64,000 nt of DNA from Faecalibacterium prausnitzii (GCF_003287495.1 NZ_PRLE01000002.1:186001-250000), one strand, 5' to 3'. Shown: positions 1 through 9,274, counted from the stretch's first letter. Numbers and translations: made by a program. Notes: a model not told the origin generated them from the sequence alone.

Positions 1-1
1 T

Positions 2-1456
2 CAGGAAAAAGGCCTTGGCGCGGCCCTGCAGGCCAGTGTACATTTCTTCACAAACGGCATCCGGCGCAATGTGAAGCTGCTGCCCCGCATGGCCATGTAC
101 ATCCTGCCGCTCTGCGCGCTGGCTGTCTGGGTGGCCGTGTTCAACCACATGGTGTATCAGCCTTATGCGCTGGCGGTGCAGGTCAACGGCCAGACCGTGG
201 GCTATGTGGCCAACGAGACGGTCTTTAACCTGGCCCGCGAGGACGTGCAGCAGCGGATCAATTACTCCGGTACGGAGAAAAAAGAGTGGACCATTGAGCC
301 GACCTACACCATCTCGGTGGGACACACGGTGATGGATGAAAACGAGATGGCCAACGCCATCCTCAGCAGCGCCAGCGATGAGATCAGCACAGGCACGGCC
401 CTGTATCTGGACGGCGAGCTGACCGCCGTCTGCGCCGACGGCAGCAGCCTGCGCGGCTACATCAGCAGCCTGCTGGAGCCCTACGAGGATCAGGAAAACT
501 CCAACGTGACCGTCGGGTTCAACAAGTCCGTCGATCTGGAAGAGGGCATCTACTTCAACGAGAGCTTCATGGATTTTCAGGACGTCGTGAACAAGCTGTC
601 CGGTGTCCAGCAGGCGGAGAAAATCTACAAAGTCCAGGCAGGCGATACTCTGTGGGCCATTGCCCAGAAGAACGACCTGACCTTTAAAGAGCTCTGCGCC
701 CTGAACACGAATTTCAAGGGCGCGCCCCTGACGGAGACCTCCAATATCCAAGAGGGAGACGAGCTCATCGTCACCAAAGAGGAGGCGACTCTCGAAGTCC
801 GGATCACCAAGGTCGAGACCCGGCAGGAGGAGATCCCCTACAGCACCGAGACCACCGAGTCCAAAGACCTGAACAAGGGCGTGACCCGGACGACCCAGGA
901 GGGTGAGAACGGCCTGCGGAACGTGACGATGCGGAATGTCTACGACACCAACGGCGCCCTGCTGGAACAGACGATCCTTTCCACCGAGACCATCAAGGAG
1001 CCGGTGAACAAGAAAGTGGTGGTGGGCACCAAGAAAGCTTCCACCGGCGGTGCCAAGTACATTACGGGCAGCGGCAGGTTCCTCTGGCCTGTCCCCAACT
1101 ATAAATACTGTTCCCGCTGGTACAGCAGCGGCCACAAGGGCGTGGATATCTGCGCGGCAGCAGGCACGCCCATCTATGCCACGGCTTCCGGCACGGTCAC
1201 CAAGGCGGGTTATGAGCGCGCCGGCGCGGGCAGGGGCTACGGCTACTCGGTCATCATTAGCCACGGCAGCGGGTACACCTCGGTGTATGCACACTGCCTG
1301 TCCCTGACCGTCCACGCGGGCCAGAGCGTCAAGCAGGGCCAGCTCATCGGCTATGTGGGCAGCACGGGCCGCTCCAGCGGCAACCACTGCCACTTTGAGA
1401 TCCGGCTCAATGGTTCGTATATTCCTCCCCAGAGTATCTTCCCGGGGAAAAAATAA
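2..1456 (+). CDS. M23 metallopeptidase with LysM and G5 domains, 5' end outside window
   Basis: Probable membrane-anchored peptidoglycan endopeptidase. The frame is open from base 2, and the first possible start (GTG at 71) has no clear ribosome-binding site, so the gene very likely begins left of the window. Counting from that GTG: one membrane segment at about residues 7-27, about 150 residues with no domain I recognise, a LysM repeat at ~185-231 (YKVQAGDTLWAIA), a G5-like domain at ~238-320, and a C-terminal M23/LytM domain at ~340-450. The zinc ligands are visible as GHKGVD and HCHFE. Enzymes of this family cut stem-peptide cross-links during growth, division or sporulation; which of these applies here cannot be told. 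Confidence 0.85.
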   Translation, partial: QEKGLGAALQASVHFFTNGIRRNVKLLPRMAMYILPLCALAVWVAVFNHMVYQPYALAVQVNGQTVGYVANETVFNLAREDVQQRINYSGTEKKEWTIEPTYTISVGHTVMDENEMANAILSSASDEISTGTALYLDGELTAVCADGSSLRGYISSLLEPYEDQENSNVTVGFNKSVDLEEGIYFNESFMDFQDVVNKLSGVQQAEKIYKVQAGDTLWAIAQKNDLTFKELCALNTNFKGAPLTETSNIQEGDELIVTKEEATLEVRITKVETRQEEIPYSTETTESKDLNKGVTRTTQEGENGLRNVTMRNVYDTNGALLEQTILSTETIKEPVNKKVVVGTKKASTGGAKYITGSGRFLWPVPNYKYCSRWYSSGHKGVDICAAAGTPIYATASGTVTKAGYERAGAGRGYGYSVIISHGSGYTSVYAHCLSLTVHAGQSVKQGQLIGYVGSTGRSSGNHCHFEIRLNGSYIPPQSIFPGKK

Positions 1457-1559
1457 CCTCTCAGTCAATGCTTCGCATTGCCAGCCACTCCCCTTTCGGC
1501 ACTTTCGTGCCACCTCCCCCGGCCGGGGGAGTCTTTCCTAATAGGGGAGCCCTTGGCAT
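1457..1559. repeat. Dispersed intergenic stem-loop repeat (long form)
   Basis: About 103 bp that begins CCTCTCAGTC and ends CCCTTGGCA. It contains nested palindromes (ATGCTTCGCAT, GGCACTTTCGTGCC, CTCCCCCGGCCGGGGGAG). A nearly identical copy is at 34285-34387 and a diverged one at 21152-21252. It lies between the peptidase and deoD. Confidence 0.85.
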
Positions 1560-1647
1560 ATCGGTCAATTTACAGCTGGTCGCCTGCGGCTCCAAAGCGG
1601 CCGGGCCCTGCTGCGAAACGATAACATTATAAAAAGGAGAATGCACT

Positions 1648-2367
1648 ATGTCTACCCCGCACATCAATGCCGAGAAAGGCGATTTTGCAAAAACCGTCCT
1701 GATGCCCGGCGATCCCCTGCGCGCCAAGTTCATTGCCGACACGTTCCTGAAAGATGTCCGGCAGGTGACCGGGGTCCGTGGGATGCTGGGCTTTACGGGC
1801 ACCTATGAGGGCCGCCCCATCAGCGTGATGGGCAGCGGCATGGGAATGCCCTCCATCGGCATCTATTCCTATGAGCTGTTCAAGTTCTACGATGTGGAAA
1901 ACATCATCCGCATCGGCTCCGCAGGCAGCTATACCGAGAAAGCCAAGCTGTTTGATACCGTGCTGGCCACCGGTGCCGTGAGCGAGTCCAACTACGCCCG
2001 GGTCCAGAGCGGCTTTGAGGGCGACATCACCCAGCCCAGCCAGAGCCTGAACGACAAGCTCCGCGCTTCGGCTGCCAAGCAGGGCATCCCCCTCATCGAG
2101 GGCAACATCCACTCCTCGGATGTGTTCTACCGCCAGCCCTCCGACGCAAAGCCCACCTACTGGGAAAAGCTGCGGGATGAGCGCGGCTGCCTCTGCGTGG
2201 AGATGGAAAGCTTTGCCCTGTTTGCCAACGCGCAGGTGTTGGGCAAAAACGCCGCCTGCCTGCTGACCATCTCGGACAGCTTCGTCTCGCCGGAGATCAC
2301 CACCGCCGAGCAGCGCCAGAAGAGTTTTACCGATATGATGAAAGTGGCTCTGGGCGCGGAGTATTGA
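1648..2367 (+). CDS. deoD: Purine-nucleoside phosphorylase DeoD
   Basis: Reversible phosphorolysis of purine (deoxy)nucleosides to free base and (deoxy)ribose-1-phosphate in the cytoplasm. The 239-residue product has the usual length of the hexameric DeoD type, and the whole chain reads as DeoD: MPGDPLRAKFIA at the N-terminus (phosphate site), GSGMGMPS, RIGSAG, and VEMESFALF near residues 185-195 with the Met-Glu that holds the ribose. ATG is preceded by AAAAAGGAG at good spacing. It is followed by a strong terminator at 2389. With pyrimidine phosphorylase, cytidine deaminase and a nucleoside importer within 9 kb, it belongs to a nucleoside salvage district. Confidence 0.95.
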   Translation: MSTPHINAEKGDFAKTVLMPGDPLRAKFIADTFLKDVRQVTGVRGMLGFTGTYEGRPISVMGSGMGMPSIGIYSYELFKFYDVENIIRIGSAGSYTEKAKLFDTVLATGAVSESNYARVQSGFEGDITQPSQSLNDKLRASAAKQGIPLIEGNIHSSDVFYRQPSDAKPTYWEKLRDERGCLCVEMESFALFANAQVLGKNAACLLTISDSFVSPEITTAEQRQKSFTDMMKVALGAEY

Positions 2368-2388
2368 TTTCACCATAATGCATAATAC

Positions 2389-2423
2389 AAAAAGACTGCT
2401 GTCGGCCGACAGCAGTCTTTTTG
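2389..2423. terminator. Bidirectional intrinsic terminator between deoD and the toxin gene
   Basis: A perfect 17-bp inverted repeat (AAAAAGACTGCTGTCGG and its complement) with A-run and T-run on either side. It can end deoD on the plus strand and the toxin-antitoxin transcript on the minus strand. Confidence 0.9.
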
Positions 2424-2427
2424 CTTC

Positions 2428-2691
2428 TCAGGTATCCGTGTAATGACCGTAACAGGACGCAATGATGATGTTTCCATCCTGCTCCCGGTAGACGATGCGG
2501 TGAGTGTCGTCGATACGCCGACTCCACCATCCGCTCAAATCTCCCTTCAAAGGCTCGGGCTTGCCGATGCCCTCATAGGTGTTCCGCTGAATGTCTTTTA
2601 TGAGGGAGTTGATTCGCTTCAGCAGCTTTTTGTCCCGCGTCTGCCAAAGACAATAATCTTCCCACGCTTCCTCTTCCCACAGCAGCCTCAT
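2428..2691 (-). CDS. YoeB/Txe-family mRNA interferase toxin
   Basis: Predicted ribosome-dependent mRNA endonuclease of a type II toxin-antitoxin pair. It is 87 residues, the normal YoeB length. Visible family features are WEDYCLWQ at the N-terminus, INSLIKDI, GKPEPLKGDLSGWWSRRI, the arginine-rich THRIVYR strand, and the C-terminal CYGHY holding the catalytic His-Tyr. The start codon overlaps the antitoxin stop as ATGA, so the two are translationally coupled with the antitoxin first, the classic order. The partner is RelB/DinJ-like rather than the YefM type usual for YoeB. Confidence 0.9.
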   Translation of the reverse strand: MRLLWEEEAWEDYCLWQTRDKKLLKRINSLIKDIQRNTYEGIGKPEPLKGDLSGWWSRRIDDTHRIVYREQDGNIIIASCYGHYTDT

Positions 2692-2957
2692 CAGTCCACC
2701 TCGATCAGTTCATGTTCGGTGAGTTTGGCTTTGCCGGTGTCAATATCATGGACGATTTGACGGAGATGGTTGATGTTGCTTTCGGAATAGAAAGGGTCGG
2801 CGGAGACTTCAAAGGGAATCCGATGCTCGCGCGACACTTTCTTTGCAAAAATCGTGAAAGCTGTCGTCATCGAAAGCCCCATCTCGGCGCAGACCTCCTC
2901 CATGCTCCGCTTGAGGTCGGGGTCCATCCGAAAATTCACGTTGACTGCATTTGCCAT
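2691..2957 (-). CDS. RelB/DinJ-family antitoxin
   Basis: Predicted labile antitoxin and autorepressor for the downstream YoeB-like toxin. It has 88 residues with an N-terminal ribbon-helix-helix (VNFRMDPDLK then EVCAEMGLSMTTAF) and a C-terminal region that would wrap the toxin. I chose the ATG at 2957 because AAAGGAGG lies at ideal spacing; a longer open frame upstream would include the promoter. A palindrome overlapping the promoter (2991-3008) is the likely operator for self-repression by the antitoxin or complex. Confidence 0.88.
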   Translation of the reverse strand: MANAVNVNFRMDPDLKRSMEEVCAEMGLSMTTAFTIFAKKVSREHRIPFEVSADPFYSESNINHLRQIVHDIDTGKAKLTEHELIEVD

Positions 2958-2982
2958 TCTGATGCGCCTCCTTTGTAATTCT

Positions 2983-3011
2983 ATTATATTCATTTGTAAT
3001 GACAAATGCAA
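2983..3011 (-). promoter_or_regulatory. Toxin-antitoxin promoter with embedded operator palindrome
   Basis: On the minus strand TTGCAT (3011-3006), a 17-base spacer and TATAAT (2988-2983). Within the spacer, 2991-3008 is an inverted repeat CATTTGT-AATG-ACAAATG, well placed for binding by the ribbon-helix-helix antitoxin. Confidence 0.8.
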
Positions 3012-3048
3012 GAGCTGTCATTGCATAATGCTGCGTAATGATCGCCGC

Positions 3049-3077
3049 TTGCACTTCTTAAAAGAATGATTTATACT
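3049..3077 (+). promoter_or_regulatory. Promoter of the GNAT-cytidine deaminase gene
   Basis: TTGCAC (3049-3054), 17-base spacer, TATACT (3072-3077). Divergent from the toxin-antitoxin promoter about 40 bases away. Confidence 0.75.
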
Positions 3078-3108
3078 TAAATACACGACACAGAAAGGAA
3101 TGAGGCCG

Positions 3109-4053
3109 ATGAACAGAGAAACGGTGAACATGGTGCGCAGTCCGATTTCTGTGGAGGGGAACATCCGGCTTGTTCCGTATTATCCGGCCTACGATACAGC
3201 ACTTGCGTGGTATCAGGATGCACAGCTCTGCAAACAGGTAGATAACAGGGACTTCGTTTATGATTTGCCACTGCTGAAGCGGATGTATCATTATCTGGAC
3301 ACACACGGGGAACTGTTTTATATCGAGTATCGGGGTGTGCTTTGTGGTGACGTCAGCCTGCGGACGACCGGCGAGCTGGCCATCGTCATCTGCAAGGAGT
3401 ACCAGAATAAACACATCGGGCGGAGGGTCATCGAAAAAATGCTGGAGCTGGCTCGGGAAAGGGGCTTGGCGGAGTGCTTCGCGCACATCTATTCCTTTAA
3501 TACCCAGTCGCAGAAAATGTTTGAATCCATTGGCTTTGTCCCACAGGACGAAGAACGCTATATCTACAAATTGCAAAAAGGAGAACCGACTATGACGAAA
3601 CTGACTCTCGAAGAAAAGCAGGAGCTCATCCGGATGGCCCTCAAGGCCCGGGAGAGGGCTTACGTGCCTTACAGCGACTTTATGGTGGGCGCTGCCCTGC
3701 GGGCCGAGGATGGCCGTGTCTTTACCGGCTGCAATGTGGAGAATGCCGCCTTTACCCCCACCAGCTGCGCCGAGCGCACCGCGCTGTTCAAAGCCGTGAG
3801 CGAGGGCGTGACCAAATTTACGGACATCGCCGTGGTAGGCTCCCGCCGGGGCGAGATCAACAAGCAGATCACCTCGCCCTGCGGCGTCTGCCGTCAGGCA
3901 CTGTTTGAGTTTGGCGGCCCGGAGCTGAACGTCATCATGGCCAAAACGCCGGATGATTTCATGGAGCGCAGCATGGACGAGCTGCTGCCCTTTGGGTTCG
4001 GTCCCTCCAATGTGGCGGGCAATCAGGCCGTAGAGGACGAAAAAGAAGACTGA
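3109..4053 (+). CDS. GNAT acetyltransferase fused in frame to cytidine deaminase
   Basis: The first ~160 residues are a GNAT-type N-acetyltransferase domain of unknown substrate (acetyl-CoA loop around NKHIGRRVIEKML, then NTQSQKMFESIGF). The last ~154 residues are a complete tetrameric-type cytidine deaminase, converting (deoxy)cytidine to (deoxy)uridine, with zinc site GCNVENAAF, CAERTA and PCGVCRQ. No stop codon separates them. At the junction AAAAAGGAG (3575-3583) lies 8 bases before an in-frame ATG at 3592, so free deaminase may also be made. I start the fusion at ATG 3109 rather than 3100 because AAAGGA abuts the earlier ATG. The deaminase fits the nucleoside salvage neighbours. Confidence 0.88.
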   Translation: MNRETVNMVRSPISVEGNIRLVPYYPAYDTALAWYQDAQLCKQVDNRDFVYDLPLLKRMYHYLDTHGELFYIEYRGVLCGDVSLRTTGELAIVICKEYQNKHIGRRVIEKMLELARERGLAECFAHIYSFNTQSQKMFESIGFVPQDEERYIYKLQKGEPTMTKLTLEEKQELIRMALKARERAYVPYSDFMVGAALRAEDGRVFTGCNVENAAFTPTSCAERTALFKAVSEGVTKFTDIAVVGSRRGEINKQITSPCGVCRQALFEFGGPELNVIMAKTPDDFMERSMDELLPFGFGPSNVAGNQAVEDEKED

Positions 4054-4135
4054 AATGCCGCGAAAGGAAAAGAAAAGTGGTACTGTTGCATGAATTTTGC
4101 AAAAATATTGTAAAGGTTTTGTAATCGGAAATCGC

Positions 4136-4164
4136 TTGCATCTGTCATCACTTCCCGCTATACT
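4136..4164 (+). promoter_or_regulatory. Promoter of the nucleoside-binding lipoprotein gene
   Basis: TTGCAT (4136-4141), 17-base spacer, TATACT (4159-4164), about 80 bases before the start codon. Confidence 0.75.
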
Positions 4165-4244
4165 TGAGCCGGTAAATGTGCAAGTGTGCGCATTTCGCAA
4201 ACAAAACGCAGAATTGAATTCAAAATAAAAGGAGAGTTTTCATT

Positions 4245-5426
4245 ATGATGATTTCTCGTCGTAACTTCCTGGCAGTGGCTGGCGCAGCCGCAGCCGCAGC
4301 TGCTTTGACCGCTTGTGGTGGTTCTTCCTCCACCAGCACCGCTTCCTCCACCGCTGCCGCTTCTTCCACCGCGGCTTCTTCCGCTGCTGAGGGCGGCGAC
4401 AACAAGATCGTCAAGGTCGCTCTGACCTGCGATACCGGCACGATCGATGACGAGAGCTTCAACCAGGCTTGCTGGACTGCTGTTTCCAGCTACATGGGCG
4501 ATGACTGCCAGTACTACATCCCCGAGGCTGACGCTTCCGATGAGGTCCGTGAGACCAAGATCCGTCAGGCTGTCAACGACGGCGCTGATGTGATCGTCTG
4601 CGTCGGCTACCTGTACGGCGCTTCTCTGGCATGGGCTGCTGACCAGTATCCCGATGTCAAGTTCATCGCCATCGATGTGACTCAGGGCGATATCGGCACC
4701 GACGCCATCCCCGCCAACTGCTACTGCATCACCTTCAAGGAGGAGCAGGCAGGCTATCTGGCAGGCTACGCCATTGCAAAGGACGGCAAGACCAAGCTGG
4801 GCTTCCTGGGCGGCATGGCTGTTCCCGCTGTTATCCGTTACGGCTACGGCTTCGTGCAGGGCGCTGACGCTGCTGCTCAGGAGCTGGGCACCAACATCGA
4901 CATCAACTACTTCTACGGCGGCCAGTTCTACGGCGATGCAAACATCACCTCCCGTATGGAGGGCTGGTACTCCAACGGCACTCAGGTCGTCTTTGCCTGC
5001 GGCGGCGGCATCTACACCTCTGCTGTGGAGGCTGCTCTGAAGAACAACGGCTACGTCATCGGCGTTGACGTTGACCAGAACTACATCGGTGCAAAGGGCG
5101 TTGCAGATGGCACCTACGCTTATAACCCGTTCATCACCTCCGCTATGAAGGGTCTGACCGAGGCTGTCAACACTGCTCTGGCTGATATCGATGCTGGCGA
5201 GTGGGGCGACATCGCAGGTTCCAATGGCAACTTCGGTCTGGAGGACGGCGATTACATCGGTCTGCCCACCGATGAGGACAGCTGGAACTTCGAGACCTTT
5301 ACCACCGATGAGTACGAGGCAGTCAAGGAGAAGATCAAGAGCGGCGAGATCGTGGTCGATAACAACTCCGACGACGCTACCAAGCCCACCGTCAGCGAGT
5401 TCACCACGGTCAACTACATCCAGTAA
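4245..5426 (+). CDS. BMP-family nucleoside-binding lipoprotein of ABC importer
   Basis: Extracytoplasmic substrate-binding lipoprotein of the BMP/PnrA (Med) family, which binds purine and pyrimidine nucleosides. The 393-residue chain starts with a Tat-like twin-arginine signal (SRRNFLAV), an Ala-rich hydrophobic stretch and a lipobox LTAC, so it should be lipid-anchored at Cys ~24. A Ser/Thr/Ala linker follows. The mature domain has the BMP pattern DTGTIDDESFNQACW, GYLYG and FKEEQAGYLAGY. AAAGGAGAG precedes ATG 4245 (a second ATG follows directly). It is followed by its own terminator; the transporter's other subunits are downstream with a separate promoter, so the binding protein may be made in excess. 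Confidence 0.92.
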   Translation: MMISRRNFLAVAGAAAAAAALTACGGSSSTSTASSTAAASSTAASSAAEGGDNKIVKVALTCDTGTIDDESFNQACWTAVSSYMGDDCQYYIPEADASDEVRETKIRQAVNDGADVIVCVGYLYGASLAWAADQYPDVKFIAIDVTQGDIGTDAIPANCYCITFKEEQAGYLAGYAIAKDGKTKLGFLGGMAVPAVIRYGYGFVQGADAAAQELGTNIDINYFYGGQFYGDANITSRMEGWYSNGTQVVFACGGGIYTSAVEAALKNNGYVIGVDVDQNYIGAKGVADGTYAYNPFITSAMKGLTEAVNTALADIDAGEWGDIAGSNGNFGLEDGDYIGLPTDEDSWNFETFTTDEYEAVKEKIKSGEIVVDNNSDDATKPTVSEFTTVNYIQ

Positions 5427-5454
5427 TTGCAAAACGCGGCATAGGCTGCATTTT

Positions 5455-5494
5455 AAGAGCAGGACGCTTCCCAAAGAGCGCCCTGCTCTTTTTG
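5455..5494 (+). terminator. Terminator after the binding-protein gene
   Basis: Stem AAGAGCAGG-CGCT paired with AGCG-CCTGCTCTT, then a run of T. It separates the lipoprotein gene from the ATPase gene. Confidence 0.85.
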
Positions 5495-5554
5495 TGTATA
5501 ATGTACAAAAGTAACACTTATATTGCAACATTCCGATAAAAATTCAAAAAGAAG

Positions 5555-5583
5555 TGTGCAAAATGAGAGAAATAAGGTATAAT
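5555..5583 (+). promoter_or_regulatory. Promoter of the importer ATPase-permease operon
   Basis: Consensus TATAAT at 5578-5583 with a weak -35 (about 5555-5560, TGTGCA-like). The ATG at 5582 lies inside this -10 box and so cannot be the translation start of the ATPase. Confidence 0.6.
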
Positions 5584-5635
5584 GGATGCTAGAATAGTAT
5601 CGGTGTCGCTATGGCACGAAAGGAGAGTGAGCAGA

Positions 5636-7171
5636 TTGGCAGAGGACTTTGTGATCGAGATGCTCCATATTACCAAGGAATTCCCTGGCATTAAGGCAAA
5701 CGATGATATCACCCTGCAGCTGCGTAAAGGTGAGGTACACGCCCTGCTTGGCGAGAACGGTGCAGGCAAGAGCACGCTGATGAGCGTGTTGTTCGGCCTG
5801 TATCAGCCGGAACAGGGCAAGATCCTCAAAAATGGCAAGGAGGTCGCCATCCGGAACCCCAACGACGCGAACGCGCTGGGCATCGGCATGGTGCACCAGC
5901 ACTTCAAGCTGGTGGAGTGCTTCAGCGTGCTGGACAACATCATCCTGGGCGTGGAGCCCAACAAGATGGGCTTTTTGCAGAAAGCCGAGGCCCGCAAAAA
6001 GGTCATGGCCCTGAGCGAGAAGTACGGCCTGCGGGTGGACCCGGACGCCCTCATCAGCGACATTTCCGTTGGCATGCAGCAGCGCGTGGAGATCTTGAAA
6101 ATGCTCTACCGCGACAATGAGATCCTGATCTTCGACGAGCCCACGGCTGTTCTGACGCCGCAGGAGATCGACGAGCTCATGGAGATCATGCGCGGGTTCA
6201 AGAAAGAGGGCAAATCCATCCTCTTCATCACCCACAAGCTCAACGAGATCATGGCGGTGGCAGACCGCTGCACTGTCCTGCGCAAGGGCAAGTATATGGG
6301 CACGGTGGAGATCAAGGACACCACCAAGGAAGAGCTTTCCCGCATGATGGTGGGCCGTGATGTCCAGCTTCAGGTCGAGAAAAAGCCTGCCAACCCCGGC
6401 AAGGCGGTGCTGGACGTGAAGAACGTGACCATGCACAACAGCCAGAGCAAGAAAGACTCCGTTAAGAACGTTTCGTTCCAGGTGCACGGCGGCGAGATCG
6501 TCTGCCTGGCGGGCATTGAGGGCAATGGCCAGACCGAGTTCATCTACGGCCTGACCGGCCTGGAAAAACTGTCCAGCGGCACCATTACGCTGGACGGAAA
6601 GGACATCACCCGTGAATCCATCCGCCAGCGCTCCAAGGACGGCATGAGCCATATCCCCGAAGACCGCCACAAGCACGGTCTGGTGCTGGATTACAGCCTG
6701 GAGAACAATATGGTGCTCCAGCGTTACTGGCAGCCGGAGTTCCAGAAAGGCGGCTTCATCCAAAAAGAGAAAGTGCGGGAGTACTCCGATAAACTGATCG
6801 CGCAGTACGATGTCCGCAGCGGCCAGGGCAGCTCCACCATCGTGCGCAGCATGTCCGGCGGCAACCAGCAGAAAGCCATCATCGCCCGCGAGATCGACAA
6901 AGACCCCAAGCTGCTGGTGGCAGTGCAGCCCACCCGCGGCCTGGACGTCGGCGCCATTGAATACATCCACCGGCAGATCGTGGCCGAGCGCGATAAGGGC
7001 AAGGCCGTGCTGCTGGTCAGCCTGGAGCTGGACGAAGTGATGAACCTCTCCGACCGCATCCTTGTCATGTACGAGGGTGAGATCGTAGGCGAATTTGATC
7101 CCAAGACCACCACTGTCCAGGAGCTGGGCCTGTATATGGCTGGTGCCCGCAAGCAGGGGAAAGGGGAGTAA
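5636..7171 (+). CDS. Nucleoside ABC importer ATP-binding protein (two ABC domains)
   Basis: ATPase subunit of a sugar/nucleoside-type ABC importer (YufO/NupA class); both nucleotide-binding domains are on one ~511-residue chain. Domain 1 has Walker [10 protein letters not shown], a Q-loop in GMVHQHFK, and Walker [12 protein letters not shown]. Domain 2 has [24 protein letters not shown], and degenerate Walker [16 protein letters not shown], as is usual for the second half of this family. I place the start at TTG 5636, because AAAGGAG (5619-5625) precedes it at 10 bases and the upstream ATG 5582 overlaps the -10 box. It is followed six bases later by the first permease. Confidence 0.93.
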   Translation: MAEDFVIEMLHITKEFPGIKANDDITLQLRKGEVHALLGENGAGKSTLMSVLFGLYQPEQGKILKNGKEVAIRNPNDANALGIGMVHQHFKLVECFSVLDNIILGVEPNKMGFLQKAEARKKVMALSEKYGLRVDPDALISDISVGMQQRVEILKMLYRDNEILIFDEPTAVLTPQEIDELMEIMRGFKKEGKSILFITHKLNEIMAVADRCTVLRKGKYMGTVEIKDTTKEELSRMMVGRDVQLQVEKKPANPGKAVLDVKNVTMHNSQSKKDSVKNVSFQVHGGEIVCLAGIEGNGQTEFIYGLTGLEKLSSGTITLDGKDITRESIRQRSKDGMSHIPEDRHKHGLVLDYSLENNMVLQRYWQPEFQKGGFIQKEKVREYSDKLIAQYDVRSGQGSSTIVRSMSGGNQQKAIIAREIDKDPKLLVAVQPTRGLDVGAIEYIHRQIVAERDKGKAVLLVSLELDEVMNLSDRILVMYEGEIVGEFDPKTTTVQELGLYMAGARKQGKGE

Positions 7172-7177
7172 ACAGGA

Positions 7178-8338
7178 ATGAACAAGAAAAAACTTTCCCA
7201 CAGCGGGCTGCAGAGCTCTGTCACGAGCGTCATGGCGGCTCTGCTGTGCATCGTCATTGGTATGGCAGTCGGCTTCCTCGTGCTGCTGGCCATCAACCCG
7301 GCCCACGCGTGGGGCGACGGCTTTGTCCGCATCATCAAGGGCGGCTTCCATGATGCCCCTTATGGCGTCGGCAAGGAGCTGGCCAACGCGGCGCCTCTGG
7401 TCATGACCGGCCTTTCCGTCGGCTTCGCCTTTAAGACGGGCCTGTTCAACATCGGTGCTTCCGGCCAGTACACGCTGGGTGCCTTTGGTGCCCTGTACTG
7501 CGCCATCATGCTCAAGCTGCCCTGGTTTGTCTGCCTGCTGGTGGCTACCATCCTGGGCGGCATCTGGGGTGCGATCCCGGGCTTCTTCAAGGCCTACTTC
7601 AACATCAACGAGGTCATCACCTCCATCATGTTCAACTGGATCGGCCTTTACCTCGTCAATGAGCTCATCTACCAGAACGGCACCGGCCCCATGTACGATG
7701 TGCGCAACACCCGTACCCTGAACCTGGGCAAGAGCGCGGAGCTGTCCAAGGCATTGATCCCGGACTTTGGCCTGAACAAGATGTTCCAGACCAACAGCAC
7801 CACCATTGCCATCTTCCTGGCGGCAGCCGTGGCGGTCCTGATCTGGGTCATCCTGAACAAGACCACCTTTGGCTATGAGCTCAAGGCGGTCGGCCTGAAC
7901 AAGAGCGCGGCCCGCTACGCCGGTATCAACGAGAAGAAGAACATCATCCTCTCCATGGCCATTGCAGGTGCGCTGGCCGGTTTCGGCGCAGGCCTGTATT
8001 ACCTCTCCAACGTGTCCCAGTGGAACCCGCTGAACTCCACCAGCCTCCCGGCCATGGGCTTCAACGGCATTTCCGTTGCCCTGCTGGCAAGTTCCAACCC
8101 CATCGGTACCATTTTCTCTGCCCTGTTCATCTCCCACATCTCGGTCGGCGGCTCGTTCCTTTCCACCAAGTATTACCCCACCGAGATCTCGGATCTCATC
8201 AGCGGCATCATCATCTATCTGTGCGCATTCTCCATGCTGTTCCGCGGCAAGATCCACGCCCTGCTGTTCAAGAACGCGGATAAGACCAACGTGAACGCAG
8301 AGCCTGCCCCTGCAGAAAACAAAAAGGAGGGCAAGTGA
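7178..8338 (+). CDS. Nucleoside ABC importer permease, subunit 1
   Basis: Integral membrane permease of the BPD_transp_2 type (YufP/NupP class). It has 386 residues with about nine to ten hydrophobic segments, and a typical [20 protein letters not shown] motif at ~residues 70-90, where this family carries its substrate-channel signature. It has the longer N-terminus characteristic of subunit 1 and a charged Ala/Pro/Glu C-terminal tail. It lies between the ATPase and the second permease with gaps of 6 and 1 bases, so the operon is tightly coupled. Confidence 0.93.
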   Translation: MNKKKLSHSGLQSSVTSVMAALLCIVIGMAVGFLVLLAINPAHAWGDGFVRIIKGGFHDAPYGVGKELANAAPLVMTGLSVGFAFKTGLFNIGASGQYTLGAFGALYCAIMLKLPWFVCLLVATILGGIWGAIPGFFKAYFNINEVITSIMFNWIGLYLVNELIYQNGTGPMYDVRNTRTLNLGKSAELSKALIPDFGLNKMFQTNSTTIAIFLAAAVAVLIWVILNKTTFGYELKAVGLNKSAARYAGINEKKNIILSMAIAGALAGFGAGLYYLSNVSQWNPLNSTSLPAMGFNGISVALLASSNPIGTIFSALFISHISVGGSFLSTKYYPTEISDLISGIIIYLCAFSMLFRGKIHALLFKNADKTNVNAEPAPAENKKEGK

Positions 8339-8339
8339 T

Positions 8340-9257
8340 ATGCTGCTTCTGATCAAATATACCCTGCTGTATGGCATCGTGCTGATGCTGGTCGCTCTGG
8401 GCGGCATGTTCAGTGAGCACTCCGGCATCATCAACATCGCGCTGGAAGGCATCATGGTCATCGGCGGTGTGGCGGGTGTCCTCACCCTGACCATGCTCCC
8501 GGCGAGCCTGCCCTCCTGGCTCATCGTGGTCATCGCCGTGGTGGTGGCCGCGCTGGCAGGCGTGATCTACAGCCTGCTGCTGGCCTTTGCTTCCATCAAC
8601 CTGAAAGCGGACCAGACCATCGGCGGCACGGCCCTGAACCTGCTGGCTACCGCCGTGGCCGTCGTCATTGCCAAAAACTTCAGCGACAGCGGCAGCGCCA
8701 AGCTGAACTACTCCAACAAGCCGTTCCTGTTCAGCATCGGCAAGCTGGAACTGAGCATCTTTGTGCCGCTGGGCATCATCCTGCTCATCATCAGCTATAT
8801 CGTGCTGTACAAGACCCGCTTCGGCCTGCGTTTGCGTGCCTGCGGCGAGCATCCTCAGGCTGCGGATTCCGTGGGCATCAACGTGTATAAGATGCGCTAT
8901 GCAGGTGTCATGATCTCCGGTGCACTGGGTGCCATCGGCGGCCTGGCCTATATCGTGCCCCCGGTGCAGACCTGGAACTTTGAGGTCGGTGTGGCGGGTG
9001 CAGGCTTCCTGGCCATGGCCGTTATGATCTTCGGCCAGTGGAAGCCGTTCAACATCTGTGGGGCTGCCATGTTCTTTGCCGTGTTCAAGAGTCTGGCAAA
9101 CATTGCGGACTCCACGTTCCTGGCACAGTTCCACTGGTCCAGCAACATCTACAACATGATGCCGTTCATCGCCTCGATGATCATTCTGGCATTTACCTCC
9201 AAGAACAGCATGGCCCCCAAGGCCGAGGGTATCCCTTACGACAAGGGTTCCCGCTGA
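8340..9257 (+). CDS. Nucleoside ABC importer permease, subunit 2
   Basis: Second membrane subunit (YufQ/NupQ class), 305 residues with eight or more membrane segments and the family motif GGMFSEHSGIINIALEGIM near residues 20-40. AAGGAGGGC lies just before the ATG at the end of the previous gene. With the first permease it forms the translocation pore driven by the double ATPase. The next gene, a pyrimidine-nucleoside phosphorylase, starts 17 bases downstream, linking uptake with catabolism. Confidence 0.93.
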   Translation: MLLLIKYTLLYGIVLMLVALGGMFSEHSGIINIALEGIMVIGGVAGVLTLTMLPASLPSWLIVVIAVVVAALAGVIYSLLLAFASINLKADQTIGGTALNLLATAVAVVIAKNFSDSGSAKLNYSNKPFLFSIGKLELSIFVPLGIILLIISYIVLYKTRFGLRLRACGEHPQAADSVGINVYKMRYAGVMISGALGAIGGLAYIVPPVQTWNFEVGVAGAGFLAMAVMIFGQWKPFNICGAAMFFAVFKSLANIADSTFLAQFHWSSNIYNMMPFIASMIILAFTSKNSMAPKAEGIPYDKGSR

Positions 9258-9274
9258 GAGGAGCGTGACCTACG

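Noticed and set aside
3100-3108. ATG 3100 as start of the GNAT-deaminase gene
   Set aside because: AAAGGA ends directly at this ATG, leaving no spacer; ATG 3109 has the right spacing.
5609-8533. 974-codon open frame on the minus strand
   Set aside because: Exact antisense of the importer ATPase and permease genes; GC-rich codon bias keeps this frame open and it has no domain or ribosome site.
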